A DNA stretch of 47,314 nucleotides from Bacteroidales bacterium (GCA_024401895.1 JAKSKE010000008.1:1-47314); one strand, 5' to 3'. Shown: positions 7,107-16,776, counted from the first letter of the stretch. Program-made: numbers and translations. Notes: generated by a model from the letters alone, not told the origin.

Positions 7107-7566
7107 GATTAAGGAGCTTTTCTGCAGCCGGGGGTTAAGCCTCAGCGCCGCCGAATCCTGCACCGGAGGACAGATTTCTCACCTTCTTACAGGGGTGAGC
7201 GGAGCATCGGGGTACTACCTCGGCTCTGTAACTTCCTACGCTGTCAGCGTTAAGGAAACAGTCCTGGGGGTCGATCCCGATGCTATCCGCATAAACGGGG
7301 TCGTAAGTTCTCAGGTGGCCATTCAAATGGCCGATGGAGTCCGCCGCCTTACAGGCAGCGATTACGCCGTGTCAACAACCGGTCTGGCCGGTCCCGGCGG
7401 AGATGAACGCAATGCCGAGGGCACTGTGTGGATTGGGGTTTCCGGGCCCCGTTCCAGCCGTGCGGTGTGTAAGGTTTTCAAAGGCGACAGGGCGCGGAAT
7501 ATCCGCCATTTCGCCGACTGTGCCCTTAAGGAACTGTATAAATTTGTTCTGGAAGATATCCGCTGA
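7084..7566 (+). CDS. pncC: Nicotinamide-nucleotide amidase (CinA C-terminal domain)
   Basis: Stand-alone CinA C-terminal domain, 160 aa, expected to deamidate NMN to nicotinate mononucleotide in the pyridine-nucleotide salvage cycle. Family motifs are AAESCTGGQISHLLTGVSGAS (catalytic-type Ser and Thr near residues 19-25), GSVTSYAVSVKETVLGV, and STTGLAGPGGDERNAEGTVWIG near 100-120. The start ATG 7084 lies inside the PyrD-like gene. It converges with the ABC-F gene; the two 3' ends are separated by a shared hairpin. Confidence 0.9.
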   Translation: MTPSIQNKIKELFCSRGLSLSAAESCTGGQISHLLTGVSGASGYYLGSVTSYAVSVKETVLGVDPDAIRINGVVSSQVAIQMADGVRRLTGSDYAVSTTGLAGPGGDERNAEGTVWIGVSGPRSSRAVCKVFKGDRARNIRHFADCALKELYKFVLEDIR

Positions 7567-7585
7567 CCGACGCCGGGTCAGTTTT
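7563..7585. terminator. Hairpin between the convergent pncC and ABC-F genes
   Basis: CTGACC (7563-7568) pairs with GGTCAG (7576-7581) around a seven-base loop and is followed by TTTT on the plus strand. It spans the pncC stop codon and the last codon of the convergent gene. Confidence 0.5.
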
Positions 7586-9587
7586 CACAAAGGGTTATCC
7601 ATTCTTCGGTGAAGGCGTCAAGGCTCCGCTTGCATTCGAGGTATTCCCGGGTCAGTTCCATTATGTCGTCGGTGTCCTTGGGTGCGCTCAGAACGGCTTC
7701 TATTTCTTTCTGACGCTTTTCTGCCTTCTCTATCTCGCTCTCCAAATATGCTATGCGGTTTTTGACTTTCCTTTCCTGCTTCCTTTGTTCCTTTTGCTCT
7801 GCCCAGGATTGTTTTTGAGTCTGTCTGCTCTGTTCAGCTGTAAGTACGGCAGACTCGTCAACTACAATTTGCTGGCGCAAATCAATTCCTCGCTTGCCAT
7901 TACTTACAGCTGGACAAGCCTCGTCTGAACTGCCGTTCCGACGGCTGTCGAACTTGCGTTCAAGTTCCTGCAGGTTTTCAATCTTGCGGCGGGCAAGGAA
8001 ATCGCTCACCGAGCCAAGGTGCTCCTTGACCCGTGCGTTGCGGAATTCATACACTTTGTCAACCAGCCCGTCCAGAAAATCCCTGTCGTGGCTCACAATG
8101 AGCAAAGTGCCGTCATAGGCTTTGAGAGCCTGTTTAAGGATATCCTTACTCTTAATGTCCATATGGTTCGTGGGTTCGTCCAGAGCCAGCAGATTATAGT
8201 TCTGCAACATTAGCTTGGCCATTCCCAAACGGGCACGCTCTCCCCCGGAAAGCACTCCCACCCGCTTGTCTATGTCTTCGCCGCGGAAAAGGAACTGTGC
8301 CAGGATATCCCTCAGCCGAGTGCGTATATCCCCTACCGCTATGCGGTCCAAAGTGCTGAATACGGTCTCGGATTTGTCGAGTATATCTTCTTGATTCTGA
8401 GCAAAATATCCAATCTTTACGTTATGTCCCAGACGGGACTCCCCTGCCATAGGTTCCAACTCCCCGGCAATCACCCTCATAAGGGTGGTCTTGCCTTCGC
8501 CGTTACGGCCTACCAGAGCCACCTTCTCCCCTCTCCTGAGTTCTATGCAGGCATCCCTGAAAACCACTTTCTGCGGATACCCTACAGTAAGGTCCTGGGC
8601 CTTGTACACCACGTCTCCGCTCTTGGGAGCCGGCGGAAATTTGACCAACAGACTCTGGTTATCGCTCTCGTCCACCTGAATCCTTTCCAGCTTTTCAAGG
8701 GCCTTGACACGGGACTGAACCTGATTCGATTTCGTGGGCTTGTATCGGAAGGCCTGTATGAACGCCTCGGTCTTCTGAATCATTCTCTGCTGGTTTTCGT
8801 AGGCGGCAGTCTGCTGCTGGATGCGCTCTTTTCGCAGCTCCAGATACTTGCTGTACGGCACTTTATAATCGTAGATATGCCCCAGCATCACCTCTACTGT
8901 GCGGTTGGTCACGGCATCCAGGAATTTCCGGTCGTGGCTTACCAGCAAAAGCGAGGACTTATTGCTTTTAATGTAGTCTTCGAGCCATTCTATGCTCTCT
9001 ATGTCCAGATGGTTGGTAGGTTCGTCCAGAAGCAGCACTTCGGGCTTGCGCAGCAGTATTTTGGCCAGCTCTATGCGCATATTCCAGCCCTGCGAGAAAG
9101 TCTCGGTCCGACGGTCCAGTTCACTGTCCAGAAAGCCCAGGCCCAGAAGTGTTTTACGGGCTTGTATTTCAGGCGGTTCGCTATGCGACACCTGAATGCT
9201 GTCGGTAAGGTGGTTGATTCTCTCTATGAGGGCAAGGTATTCGTCGGAGTCGTAATCGGTGCGCTGCGCAAGGCTGGCAGAAACGGCCTCCAGTTCCTGT
9301 TCCATAGCGGCGGTGCTCTCGAACGCCGTCATTGCCTCCTCCAGCACGCTGCGGCCGCGATGGTGCTCCATTATCTGCGGAAGGTAGCCTATGCTGAGCT
9401 CACGCGGACGGTCCACACGTCCCGAAGTCGGATTCTGCAATCCCGCTATCATTTTCAGGATAGTGGACTTTCCGGCTCCGTTCTTCCCCACCAGACCAAT
9501 GCGGTCATCGTCACTTACGTGGAAATTTATTTTGTCCAGCAGCACAAAACCACCGTAGGCTACGGTAATATCCTCAATTGAAAGCAT
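7578..9587 (-). CDS. ABC-F ribosome-associated ATPase with an in-frame palindromic insert
   Basis: Soluble twin-ATPase of the ABC-F class (669 aa); such proteins act on the ribosome and are not transporters. NBD1 has Walker A GKNGAGKST (34-42), signature FSQGW and Walker B LLLDEPTNHLD. The interdomain linker follows at about 245-320. NBD2 has Walker A GRNGEGKTT (about 358), signature LSGGERARLG and Walker B LALDEPTNHMD. A Lys/Glu-rich coiled coil at about 590-660 ends the protein. Residues 559-584 are encoded by a 78-bp palindromic element (26 codons), so the insertion keeps frame and sits in the variable linker. It is the last gene of the tat/valS run, two bases after tatC. The subfamily and any resistance role cannot be told from sequence alone. 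Confidence 0.93.
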   Translation of the reverse strand: MLSIEDITVAYGGFVLLDKINFHVSDDDRIGLVGKNGAGKSTILKMIAGLQNPTSGRVDRPRELSIGYLPQIMEHHRGRSVLEEAMTAFESTAAMEQELEAVSASLAQRTDYDSDEYLALIERINHLTDSIQVSHSEPPEIQARKTLLGLGFLDSELDRRTETFSQGWNMRIELAKILLRKPEVLLLDEPTNHLDIESIEWLEDYIKSNKSSLLLVSHDRKFLDAVTNRTVEVMLGHIYDYKVPYSKYLELRKERIQQQTAAYENQQRMIQKTEAFIQAFRYKPTKSNQVQSRVKALEKLERIQVDESDNQSLLVKFPPAPKSGDVVYKAQDLTVGYPQKVVFRDACIELRRGEKVALVGRNGEGKTTLMRVIAGELEPMAGESRLGHNVKIGYFAQNQEDILDKSETVFSTLDRIAVGDIRTRLRDILAQFLFRGEDIDKRVGVLSGGERARLGMAKLMLQNYNLLALDEPTNHMDIKSKDILKQALKAYDGTLLIVSHDRDFLDGLVDKVYEFRNARVKEHLGSVSDFLARRKIENLQELERKFDSRRNGSSDEACPAVSNGKRGIDLRQQIVVDESAVLTAEQSRQTQKQSWAEQKEQRKQERKVKNRIAYLESEIEKAEKRQKEIEAVLSAPKDTDDIMELTREYLECKRSLDAFTEEWITLCEN
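7835..7912 (-). repeat. Palindromic element, copy B, in frame inside the ABC-F gene
   Basis: CAGCTGTAAGTA (7835-7846) and TACTTACAGCTG (7901-7912) are perfect 12-base inverted arms. They extend by a further GGCA/TGCC pairing across a small internal loop. The enclosed core, 7850-7893, matches 187-230 in inverted orientation with a single difference. The 78 bp equal 26 codons without a stop in the host frame. The arrangement recalls the Rickettsia palindromic elements that insert in frame into genes, though the sequence is unrelated as far as I can tell. Confidence 0.8.
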
Positions 9588-9589
9588 AA

Positions 9590-10387
9590 CTAATTCTCCT
9601 GTACGGTTGGCGGTTCTTCCTCATCATCCTTTTCCTCGGGAGCGCACAGCAGAATGCTGAACTCATACAACAGGTACAGCGGGAACGCCAGTACCAGCAT
9701 CGAGAACGGGTCCGAAGGGGTTATGATTGCCGAAAGTATAAGGATTATCACAAAGGCGTACTTGCGTCCCTTCCTCAGCAGTGCACGGTTTACCGCTCCC
9801 AGTCGGGAGAGCACGGCTATGACTGTGGGAAACTCGAACACTATCCCTATGAGCAGGACCATAGAGATAAACATCGACATATATGAATTCAGGGTGATAC
9901 TGTTCTGCACCGCATCGCTCACCGAATAGTTCATAAAGAACTGAAGGCATACCGGAAGAACGAAGAAATACCCCACCAGCACACCGCAGTAGAAAAGGAC
10001 CGATGACAGCAGGAAAGCGCCCCTTACGGGCTTCACCTCCCGGTCGTAGAGAGCGGGGCTTACGAACTTCCATATTTCCCAAACGATGAACGGAAAGGCG
10101 GCTACCAGGCCTGTTCCCAAAGCCGCTTTCAGATGCACGAAAAACTGGGCCGAAATGTCCACGTTGATGAGATCCATCGAAAATTTCCAACCCAGCAGAC
10201 GATAAACTATGAAGTCGGGACGGGTCGGCCGCAGAATTATGCCGTCAAACAGGAAATCCTTGAAGGCCAATCCTGCCACCGACATAATCACAACCGCAAG
10301 AGCCGAGCGGATTATTGTTCCTCTCAGCTCTTCCAGATGATCCCAGAAGGACATTTCCTTCCCAGCTCCGGATTTTTCGGACGCCAT
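9590..10387 (-). CDS. tatC: Twin-arginine translocase subunit TatC
   Basis: Integral inner-membrane receptor for twin-arginine signal peptides, 265 aa with about six membrane segments. The N-terminal cytoplasmic motif MSFWDHLEELRGTIIRS (about 12-28) contains the conserved HLEELR. The FPFIVWEIWKFVSPALYDREVKP block and the C-terminal SAIITPSDPFSMLVLAFPL block are typical. A short acidic cytoplasmic tail ends the protein. It follows tatA by four bases and precedes the ABC-F gene by two. Confidence 0.97.
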   Translation of the reverse strand: MASEKSGAGKEMSFWDHLEELRGTIIRSALAVVIMSVAGLAFKDFLFDGIILRPTRPDFIVYRLLGWKFSMDLINVDISAQFFVHLKAALGTGLVAAFPFIVWEIWKFVSPALYDREVKPVRGAFLLSSVLFYCGVLVGYFFVLPVCLQFFMNYSVSDAVQNSITLNSYMSMFISMVLLIGIVFEFPTVIAVLSRLGAVNRALLRKGRKYAFVIILILSAIITPSDPFSMLVLAFPLYLLYEFSILLCAPEEKDDEEEPPTVQEN

Positions 10388-10391
10388 TCCC

Positions 10392-10610
10392 CTACTGTTT
10401 GTTCTCTTCCCGGTTCTTGGTGTCTTTGCCTGTAGTGTCGGCCTGGTTTACCTGCTCATCGATTTCGTTCAAGCCCTGCTTGAAACTCTTGACGCCCTTG
10501 CCCACGCCCTTCATCAGTTCGGGAATTTTCTTTCCCCCGAATATAAGGACAATGATAAAGACAATGATAATCAGTTCCCAGGTTCCAATGAATAAAGGAT
10601 AGCTCAACAT
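10392..10610 (-). CDS. tatA: Twin-arginine translocase subunit TatA/E
   Basis: Pore-forming partner of TatC, 72 aa. One N-terminal transmembrane helix (about 9-24, ELIIIVFIIVLIFG) is followed by the hinge and amphipathic helix GGKKIPELMKGVGKGVKSF, then a charged tail. It lies between valS and tatC; with only one TatA-type gene and no TatB, this looks like a minimal TatAC system. Confidence 0.95.
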   Translation of the reverse strand: MLSYPLFIGTWELIIIVFIIVLIFGGKKIPELMKGVGKGVKSFKQGLNEIDEQVNQADTTGKDTKNREENKQ

Positions 10611-10635
10611 TTCTATATTAGGTTATAAGTTGTTA

Positions 10636-13329
10636 TTACAATGCTTTGAGTGCGCTTTCCACCGCCTCTATGCGGGAAAGGGCATCGGCTTCTTTCTTGC
10701 GTTCCAGGTCCACTACCGCCTGCGGGGCGTGAGCGGTGAAATTGGCATTCGACAGCTTTGCCCTCACTCCTGCAAGGAACTTGCGCTGGTGTTCCAGCTC
10801 GGCCTGCAGTTTGGCCTTCTCCTCGGCAGTGTCTATAAAACCTTCGAGAGGAATGCTGCATTTGAGTGTATCTACAATGAACGATGCCGAAGCTCCGTCG
10901 GCATTGCCTTTCTGCGCACTGGAGATATTCGCAAGCTTTGAAACTACCGGATAAAGCTGAGCGTCGAATTCGCCGTCAAGGAAAAGGCTGAGGCTCTGCT
11001 TGGGAGAAATCTGCTTCTGGGCACGGATGCCGCGCACTCCAATTACAACCTCCCTTGCCAGGCTGAAGGCTTTGAGGTATGACTCATCCCATTGCCCGGC
11101 CTTTGGCAGAAGTTCAAACATAATTGAGGCGCCCTCCTCCCTCTGGCGTATGCTCTGCCAGATTTCCTCGGTTATGAACGGCATAACCGGATGTATGAGT
11201 TTGAGCAGCTTCTCGAAGAAGTCAACCGTAGCCTTGTAGGTTACACCGTCGACAGGCTGTCCGTAAGACGGTTTCACAAGTTCCAGGTACCAGCTGCAAT
11301 AGTCGTCCCAGAAGAGTTTGTAAACTGCCATCAGCGCATCGCTGATGCGGAATTTCGAATAATGTTCCTCTACCGTGTCGATGGTCTTCGAAAGCAGGTT
11401 GTCGAACCATTTTACGGCCTGTACGGCAGCCTCTCCCGGCTGGGCGTTCTCATCTACGTTCCATCCGCTTACAAGCCTCCAGGAATTCCATATCTTACCG
11501 CAGAAGTTCCTTCCCTGCTCTACCTGAGAATCGTCATAGAGCACGTCGTTGCCGGCCGATGAGCACAGCAGCATTCCCATTCTCACGGCGTCGGCCCCGT
11601 ACTTTTCGATAAGGGCCAGGGGATCGGGGGAATTACCCAGCTGTTTGCTCATTTTCCTGCCCAACTTGTCCCTTACGATACCTGTGAAATATACATTGCG
11701 GAAAGGCACGTCTCCCATATATTCCTCGCCAGCCATAATCATACGGGCTACCCAGAAGAAAATGATGTCCGGGCCGGTAACCAGGTCGTTGGTAGGATAG
11801 TAGTACGAGATTTCCTTATTGCCGGGGTTGTTTATTCCGTCGAAAAGGCTGATGGGCCAGAGCCAGCTGCTGAACCAGGTGTCGAGGGCGTCCTCGTCAC
11901 GGGTGAGCGACCCGGCGTCTATATTCTCGTAACCTTCGATTTTTCGGGCCTTTTCAAGCGCTTCAGCGGCGTCCAGGGCAACCACGAACTTCTCCTCCTC
12001 CCCTTCGGCGGTGGGCAGGAACCAGGCGGGAATCCTGTGTCCCCACCACAATTGGCGGCTTATGCACCAATCCTGAATATTCTCCAGCCAGTTGCGGTAT
12101 GTAGTGACGTATTTGGTCGGATGGAACTTAATCTTTCCTTCCAGTACCGGAGGCAGGGCGATGTCGGCAAAATGCTGCATCCGCAGGAACCACTGACGGC
12201 AGAGACGCGGCTCGACCGCAGTATCCTGGTTGCGTTCAGAATAGCCTACCTTGTTGTCGTAATCCTCGGTTTTCTCGAGCAGAGCGGCAGCTTCAAGATC
12301 TGAGGCAATCTGTTTGCGCACTTCCATCCTGTCCATTCCCACATACAGCCCGGCAGCCTCGGAGAGGGTACCGTCGGGATTGAAAATGTCGATAGTCTCC
12401 AGATTATGGGTCTTGCCCAGGGCATAGTCGTTGACATCGTGTGCCGGAGTAACCTTAAGGCATCCGGTACCGAACTCTATATCTACGTACCGGTCCTCGA
12501 TGACGGGAATGACTCTTCCCACCAGAGGTACAATCACCTTGTGCCCCCTGAGCCACTGGTTCTTGGGGTCTTTGGGATTGATGCACATAGCGGTGTCGCC
12601 CATAATGGTCTCGGGACGGGTGGTGGCCACAACTGCATAGAAGCGGCCCTGTGCGTCAGCGTGAAGGACTTCCCCTTCCTCTCCCGTAGGTTTCACGGGG
12701 TTCTCCTCCGAGTCGGCCACGTAGTAGCGCAAATAGTACAGCTTGGACTTTTCGTCACGGTAAACCACCTCTTCGGTAGAGAGTACCGTCTGGGCTTTGG
12801 GATCCCAGTTGACCATACGCAGTCCTCTGTATATAAGTCCTTTATTGTAAAGGTCCACGAACACTTTGGTAACCGATTCGCTGCGTTTTTCATCCATTGT
12901 GAAAGCGGTGCGGTCCCAGTCGCAGGACGAGCCCAGCTTTTTGAGCTGCTCGAGGATTATTCCTCCGTGCTCTTCCTTCCATTCCCACGCATATTTGAGG
13001 AACTGCTCGCGGGTAAGGTCACGTTTTCTAATGCCTTTGGAAGCGAGCCTGGCCACAACCTTCGCTTCGGTTGCAATGGAGGCGTGGTCGGTGCCGGGCA
13101 CCCAGCAGGCATTGAGTCCTTTCATTCTGGCGTGACGCACCAGCACGTCCTGGATTGTATTGTTGAGGACGTGGCCCATATGCAGGATTCCCGTCACATT
13201 GGGAGGAGGTATCACTACCGTGTATGCCCCGCGTTCGTCGGGTTCGGAATGAAAGCACTTGTGCTCCAGCCAATAGGAGTACCACTTGTCCTCCACCTCG
13301 GAGGGATTGTATTTTGCGTTTAGTTCCAT
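10636..13329 (-). CDS. valS: Valyl-tRNA synthetase
   Basis: Charges tRNA-Val; class I synthetase of 897 aa. The start chosen is ATG 13329 ([17 protein letters not shown]), which matches the family N-terminus; ten further in-frame residues upstream overlap the spacer after maf. HIGH motif within [18 protein letters not shown] (about 41-58), editing domain at about 190-340 with [12 protein letters not shown], and KMSKS-type loop [13 protein letters not shown] (about 560). The anticodon-binding domain and C-terminal coiled coil ([17 protein letters not shown]) close the protein. Length is normal. Confidence 0.97.
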   Translation of the reverse strand: MELNAKYNPSEVEDKWYSYWLEHKCFHSEPDERGAYTVVIPPPNVTGILHMGHVLNNTIQDVLVRHARMKGLNACWVPGTDHASIATEAKVVARLASKGIRKRDLTREQFLKYAWEWKEEHGGIILEQLKKLGSSCDWDRTAFTMDEKRSESVTKVFVDLYNKGLIYRGLRMVNWDPKAQTVLSTEEVVYRDEKSKLYYLRYYVADSEENPVKPTGEEGEVLHADAQGRFYAVVATTRPETIMGDTAMCINPKDPKNQWLRGHKVIVPLVGRVIPVIEDRYVDIEFGTGCLKVTPAHDVNDYALGKTHNLETIDIFNPDGTLSEAAGLYVGMDRMEVRKQIASDLEAAALLEKTEDYDNKVGYSERNQDTAVEPRLCRQWFLRMQHFADIALPPVLEGKIKFHPTKYVTTYRNWLENIQDWCISRQLWWGHRIPAWFLPTAEGEEEKFVVALDAAEALEKARKIEGYENIDAGSLTRDEDALDTWFSSWLWPISLFDGINNPGNKEISYYYPTNDLVTGPDIIFFWVARMIMAGEEYMGDVPFRNVYFTGIVRDKLGRKMSKQLGNSPDPLALIEKYGADAVRMGMLLCSSAGNDVLYDDSQVEQGRNFCGKIWNSWRLVSGWNVDENAQPGEAAVQAVKWFDNLLSKTIDTVEEHYSKFRISDALMAVYKLFWDDYCSWYLELVKPSYGQPVDGVTYKATVDFFEKLLKLIHPVMPFITEEIWQSIRQREEGASIMFELLPKAGQWDESYLKAFSLAREVVIGVRGIRAQKQISPKQSLSLFLDGEFDAQLYPVVSKLANISSAQKGNADGASASFIVDTLKCSIPLEGFIDTAEEKAKLQAELEHQRKFLAGVRAKLSNANFTAHAPQAVVDLERKKEADALSRIEAVESALKAL

Positions 13330-13339
13330 ATTCAAATCT

Positions 13340-13921
13340 TTAGTCTGCGAATTTAACAATTTCCTTATAAACTCTGTGCACGGGGAAACCCATCACATTG
13401 TAGAATGAGCCCTCTATGCGTTCGATTCCCACGTATCCTATCCATTCCTGCACTCCGTATGAGCCGGCTTTGTCGTAGGGGCGGTATTTGTCTATATAAT
13501 ACTCTATCTCGGATGAGGAAAGTTCGGCAAAATATACCAGGGTACTGTCGGTAAAGCTTTCCTCCCTCTCCTTGTCCCTGAGCACCACTGCGGTAATTAC
13601 CTCGTGAACATTTCCCGAGAGCTTGCGAAGCATCTGCACGGCTTCCTCCCGGTTGTGTGGCTTGCCTATGACAGAAGCCCCGTCGCTGGAGCGGAGCACC
13701 ACTACGGTGTCGGCGGTAATCAGAAGCTCATCGTCCTGAAGGGGACGGTGAAAACCGCGGGATTTCCCCCGAGCCATTGCCAGAGGCACCTCGGCAGGAT
13801 CCGAGAACTCTATGGGAGACTCCTCGAAACTGTTCCCGGTATCTATTGTAAAAGGGATGTCCAGCCCGCCCATCAATTCTTTCCGGCGGGGCGAGCCGCT
13901 TGCAAGTATAATCTTTTTCAT
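13340..13921 (-). CDS. maf: Maf-type nucleoside triphosphate pyrophosphatase
   Basis: Hydrolyses non-canonical or excess nucleoside triphosphates to monophosphates, 193 aa. The start at ATG 13921 begins with the canonical [25 protein letters not shown] (about 75), [27 protein letters not shown] and [21 protein letters not shown] (about 150-172) are the Maf signatures. The start codon overlaps the kdsC stop (ATGA), pointing to translational coupling. Confidence 0.95.
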   Translation of the reverse strand: MKKIILASGSPRRKELMGGLDIPFTIDTGNSFEESPIEFSDPAEVPLAMARGKSRGFHRPLQDDELLITADTVVVLRSSDGASVIGKPHNREEAVQMLRKLSGNVHEVITAVVLRDKEREESFTDSTLVYFAELSSSEIEYYIDKYRPYDKAGSYGVQEWIGYVGIERIEGSFYNVMGFPVHRVYKEIVKFAD

Positions 13922-14481
13922 CCGTTGGCAGCACTGTCGGGACTGCTGTCGCACACCCCGAACGCTTCTTCGTATTTATGCCCGTCAAAAGACCATAGTC
14001 CTTTGGCTTTGAGAATCTTCTCCACAACCCAGCGGACACAGCCTTCACCGCCGTTGGCATCGGTCAGGTATTCTACAGACTCCTGCACCTCGGGCACGGC
14101 GTCGGCGGGCGCAATGCTCTTTCCTACCAGCTTGAGCAACGGAATGTCCGGCAGGTCATCACCTATGTAGGCGACCTGGGAGGGGTCGATATAGTTGGCT
14201 TTGCAGAACTTCCTGAAGTCGGCCGCCTTGTCCCTGCTGTTCAGGAACATATCCTCTTCCTTAACTCCGAGGCCCGAAAACCGGCGCACGACCGCTTCTC
14301 CCCTGGCTCCGGTTATAAGCACAACCCTCACTCCCTTCATTGCCGCCATCCGCAGCGCGAAAGTATCCTTGGCATTGTATATTCTCAGCAGTGTGCCGTC
14401 CGGCAGGGCCAGGAGTTCGCCTCTGGTCATAACCCCGTCTATGTCGAGGGCCAGGACCTTTATGTCCTTCCACTTCGACAT
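13918..14481 (-). CDS. kdsC: KdsC-type HAD phosphatase
   Basis: Likely 3-deoxy-D-manno-octulosonate 8-phosphate phosphatase of the Kdo/lipid A pathway, 187 aa. HAD motif I is LALDIDGVMTRGEL (about 10-23), motif II VVLITGAR (about 53-60), and motif IV IGDDLPDIPLLKLVGKSIAPADA (about 105-127). There is no cap domain, as in the C0 subclass. The C-terminal 30 residues beyond GEGCVRWVVEKIL are longer than in E. coli KdsC. It sits between DUF3467 and maf in a compact run. Confidence 0.88.
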   Translation of the reverse strand: MSKWKDIKVLALDIDGVMTRGELLALPDGTLLRIYNAKDTFALRMAAMKGVRVVLITGARGEAVVRRFSGLGVKEEDMFLNSRDKAADFRKFCKANYIDPSQVAYIGDDLPDIPLLKLVGKSIAPADAVPEVQESVEYLTDANGGEGCVRWVVEKILKAKGLWSFDGHKYEEAFGVCDSSPDSAANG

Positions 14482-14484
14482 AGG

Positions 14485-14793
14485 TCAGGACTTAGCGTTT
14501 CCTTGCAGGTCGGCGAGATTGAAAGTCCCCTTGGGGGCCTCTCCCATACCTATTTTGCCAAAGTTGGCCTCGTACTTGCTGATATTCTCGGCAAGTGCAT
14601 TGAGCAACCTTCTGGCGTGCTCGGGCGTCATAAGTATCCTATTGTGAATCTGAGGCTTCTCCAGACCGGGAAGCATAGTTGCAAAATCTATTATGAACTC
14701 GCTGTGGGAGTGGCTGATTATTGCCAGATTAGAGTACTCTCCCCTGGCGACTTCGGGCTTAAGTTCAAGGTTAATCTTCTTTTCGTTATCCAT
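14485..14793 (-). CDS. DUF3467 protein
   Basis: Small protein of 102 aa whose pattern matches the DUF3467 family: an EVARGEYSNLAIISHSHSEF strand pair, IDFATMLPG, and RILMTPEHARRLLNALAENI. The function of this family is not known to me. It lies three bases upstream of kdsC and 17 bases downstream of the malY/patB-like gene, so it is a member of the same transcript. No signal peptide or membrane segment is visible. Confidence 0.8.
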   Translation of the reverse strand: MDNEKKINLELKPEVARGEYSNLAIISHSHSEFIIDFATMLPGLEKPQIHNRILMTPEHARRLLNALAENISKYEANFGKIGMGEAPKGTFNLADLQGNAKS

Positions 14794-14810
14794 ATTTATA
14801 TTCGTTGGGT

Positions 14811-16004
14811 TTACAAAGTTTCAATCGCTTTTTCGAGCTTTTCCATAGCCTCCTGGAGGACAGAGCGGGGGCAACCCACATTCAGGCGGAAGAACCCGCT
14901 TCCCTGCTCTCCGAACATTGCACCGTCGTTCAGGAAAAGCCCGGCCTTGTCCTGCACCAGTTCAACCAGAGCGTCGTGCCCGAGTCCCAGGGAACGGAGG
15001 TCCAGCCAAACGAGGAAGGAGGCCTGCGGCCTCAGGATGCTTATCCCGGGAATTCTGGTCCCTATATAATCTTCTATAAAATCTACGTTGCTCTCTACAT
15101 ATTCCAGCATTTGCTTCCTCCACTCCCCTCCATTGGTATAGGCCGCAATTGTAGCGGCGGTTGAGAATATGGACGGATTGTCGAACTCATTGGAATCCAG
15201 ATATGCAAAGAATTTCTCCCTGAGCTCGGGGTTAAGCACTATAGCGTAGGAACTTACGATTCCGGCAATGTTGAAGGTCTTGGAAGGAGCCATAAAGCTG
15301 ATGGAGCAGGCCGCGGCCTCGTCGCATACGCTGGCAAACGGGAAGTGCCGGTAGCCTTTGAGGGCCATTTCGGCGTGAATTTCGTCCGATATCACAAGCA
15401 CCCCTTTCTGTGCGCACAGACGGGCGAGTTTCTGCAGCTCCTCCTTCGGCCAGCAGATACCGGCAGGGTTATGTGGATTCGACAGTATGAGCACCTTCGT
15501 GTCCTCGTCGATAAGTTTCTCCAGTCCTTCGAGGTCCATCCTGTACCCCGCGAGTTTCCCGTCCTTTTCTATGGGCAGAAGAGGGTTGAATACAACTTCA
15601 AAGCCGCTCTTCTGGGGCAGAAGGCGGAACGGATGATACACCGGCGGCTGAATTATGACCTTAACCTTCTGATGTTCCCTGGCGGGGTCGCGGAAGAAGC
15701 ATCCCAACACCATTCCAATGCCTTTCACTATTCCGGGGATATACCTTATATACTCCGGGGACACCTCCCACCCGTGCAGGTCCTTCACCCATCTCGAAAT
15801 TGTGGAATAATAGTCGGACGGAACCATAGGGTAGCCCATTACAGGGTGCGCGATTCGTTCCTTGAGGGCATCCAGCACAAATGGAGGAGTTGCGAAATCC
15901 ATATCGGCAACCCACAGCGGCAGGCGGTCGCCTACGTCGGGATGGTCGAATTTCACACATCCGGTACCCTTACGGAGAATAATCTCGTCGAAATTGTACT
16001 TCAT
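14811..16004 (-). CDS. MalY/PatB-type cystathionine beta-lyase
   Basis: PLP-dependent class I aminotransferase-fold C-S lyase, 397 aa, expected to cleave cystathionine or cysteine. PLPLWVADMDFATPPFV (about 29) is the hallmark of this subfamily. LSNPHNPAGICW (about 175), ISDEIHAEMAL (about 207) and APSKTFNIAGI with the PLP-binding Lys (about 240) are present; FFRLNVGCPRSVL carries the substrate-binding Arg. It is the first gene of the eight-gene minus-strand run, directly behind a -7 box. Confidence 0.92.
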   Translation of the reverse strand: MKYNFDEIILRKGTGCVKFDHPDVGDRLPLWVADMDFATPPFVLDALKERIAHPVMGYPMVPSDYYSTISRWVKDLHGWEVSPEYIRYIPGIVKGIGMVLGCFFRDPAREHQKVKVIIQPPVYHPFRLLPQKSGFEVVFNPLLPIEKDGKLAGYRMDLEGLEKLIDEDTKVLILSNPHNPAGICWPKEELQKLARLCAQKGVLVISDEIHAEMALKGYRHFPFASVCDEAAACSISFMAPSKTFNIAGIVSSYAIVLNPELREKFFAYLDSNEFDNPSIFSTAATIAAYTNGGEWRKQMLEYVESNVDFIEDYIGTRIPGISILRPQASFLVWLDLRSLGLGHDALVELVQDKAGLFLNDGAMFGEQGSGFFRLNVGCPRSVLQEAMEKLEKAIETL

Positions 16005-16025
16005 TTTTCAAGTATTTAATTCCTA

Positions 16026-16033
16026 CAAATATA
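16026..16033 (-). promoter_or_regulatory. -7 box for the malY-to-ABC-F run
   Basis: TATATTTG on the minus strand, 22 bases before the malY/patB-like start codon, matches TAnnTTTG. No TTG at the right distance was found. It is the best candidate promoter for the whole run down to 7578. Confidence 0.45.
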
Positions 16034-16099
16034 CAAATCATTTTGCTTTTATTACTATCTTTACACCATTAAAGCATAACCGTATTTTCAACAGAAAAA

Positions 16100-16753
16100 A
16101 TGAAAGTCATCAATCTTGGAGAACACAGTTCGATTCTTAACAGCATAGCCGCCCAGCTGCGCGACAGTGAAATTCAGAAAGACAGGGCCAAATTCCGCAA
16201 CAACCTCACCAGGATAGGCAGCATATTCGGATACGAAATAAGCAAAGCCCTCAGCCACTCGGAAATTTCGGTCAAGACTCCCTTGGGAGAAGCCAGACTG
16301 GATGTCCCCACCGACCGCATTGTGGTCGCCACGATTCTGCGGGCCGGCCTGCCCCTCCACCAGGGTGTCCTGAGCTGCTTCGACAATGCCGACAGCGCCT
16401 TCGTGGCCGCATCCCGGGCATACGGCAAAGACCAGGACATAGAGGTTTTCTCGAGCTACTGCGCCGTTCAGCCCCTGGAAGGCAAGACATTGATTCTGGC
16501 CGACACAATGCTGGCCACAGGCTCATCCCTTCTGGACGCCATAAGGTTTCTTAAGGAAAAGGGAGGAGAACCCGCCGGCCTGCATCTTGTATGCCCCTTT
16601 GCAAGTGCCAAGGCCGTTGAGAACCTCCAGAACAACCTCTCCGGCGAAGTCACCCTGTGGGTGGCATCCATCGACCCCGAACTTAATTTCAAGTACTACA
16701 TAGTTCCCGGCCTGGGCGACGCCGGCGACCTTTGTTTCGGCGAAAAAATCTGA
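16100..16753 (+). CDS. upp: Uracil phosphoribosyltransferase
   Basis: Converts uracil and PRPP to UMP in pyrimidine salvage, 217 aa. TILRAGLPLHQGVLSCFDNA (about 78-97) is the family block. LADTMLATGSSLLDAI (about 133) is the PRPP-binding loop, and IDPELNFKYYIVPGLGDAGD at the C-terminus is the uracil-binding region. It is divergent from the malY/patB-like gene and followed by ridA at 23 bp. A near-consensus TATCTTTA lies at 16056-16063. Confidence 0.95.
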   Translation: MKVINLGEHSSILNSIAAQLRDSEIQKDRAKFRNNLTRIGSIFGYEISKALSHSEISVKTPLGEARLDVPTDRIVVATILRAGLPLHQGVLSCFDNADSAFVAASRAYGKDQDIEVFSSYCAVQPLEGKTLILADTMLATGSSLLDAIRFLKEKGGEPAGLHLVCPFASAKAVENLQNNLSGEVTLWVASIDPELNFKYYIVPGLGDAGDLCFGEKI

Positions 16754-16776
16754 CACAACAAACTCATCCCTAAAAT

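Noticed and set aside
8391..9581. 396-residue open frame antisense to the ABC-F gene
   Set aside because: The minus-strand frame carries all ABC-F motifs; this frame has none.
12600..12900. Possible frameshift or odd editing domain in valS
   Set aside because: The frame is continuous, the length is normal and [12 protein letters not shown] is intact. The KMSKQ variant of the KMSKS loop is common in this enzyme.
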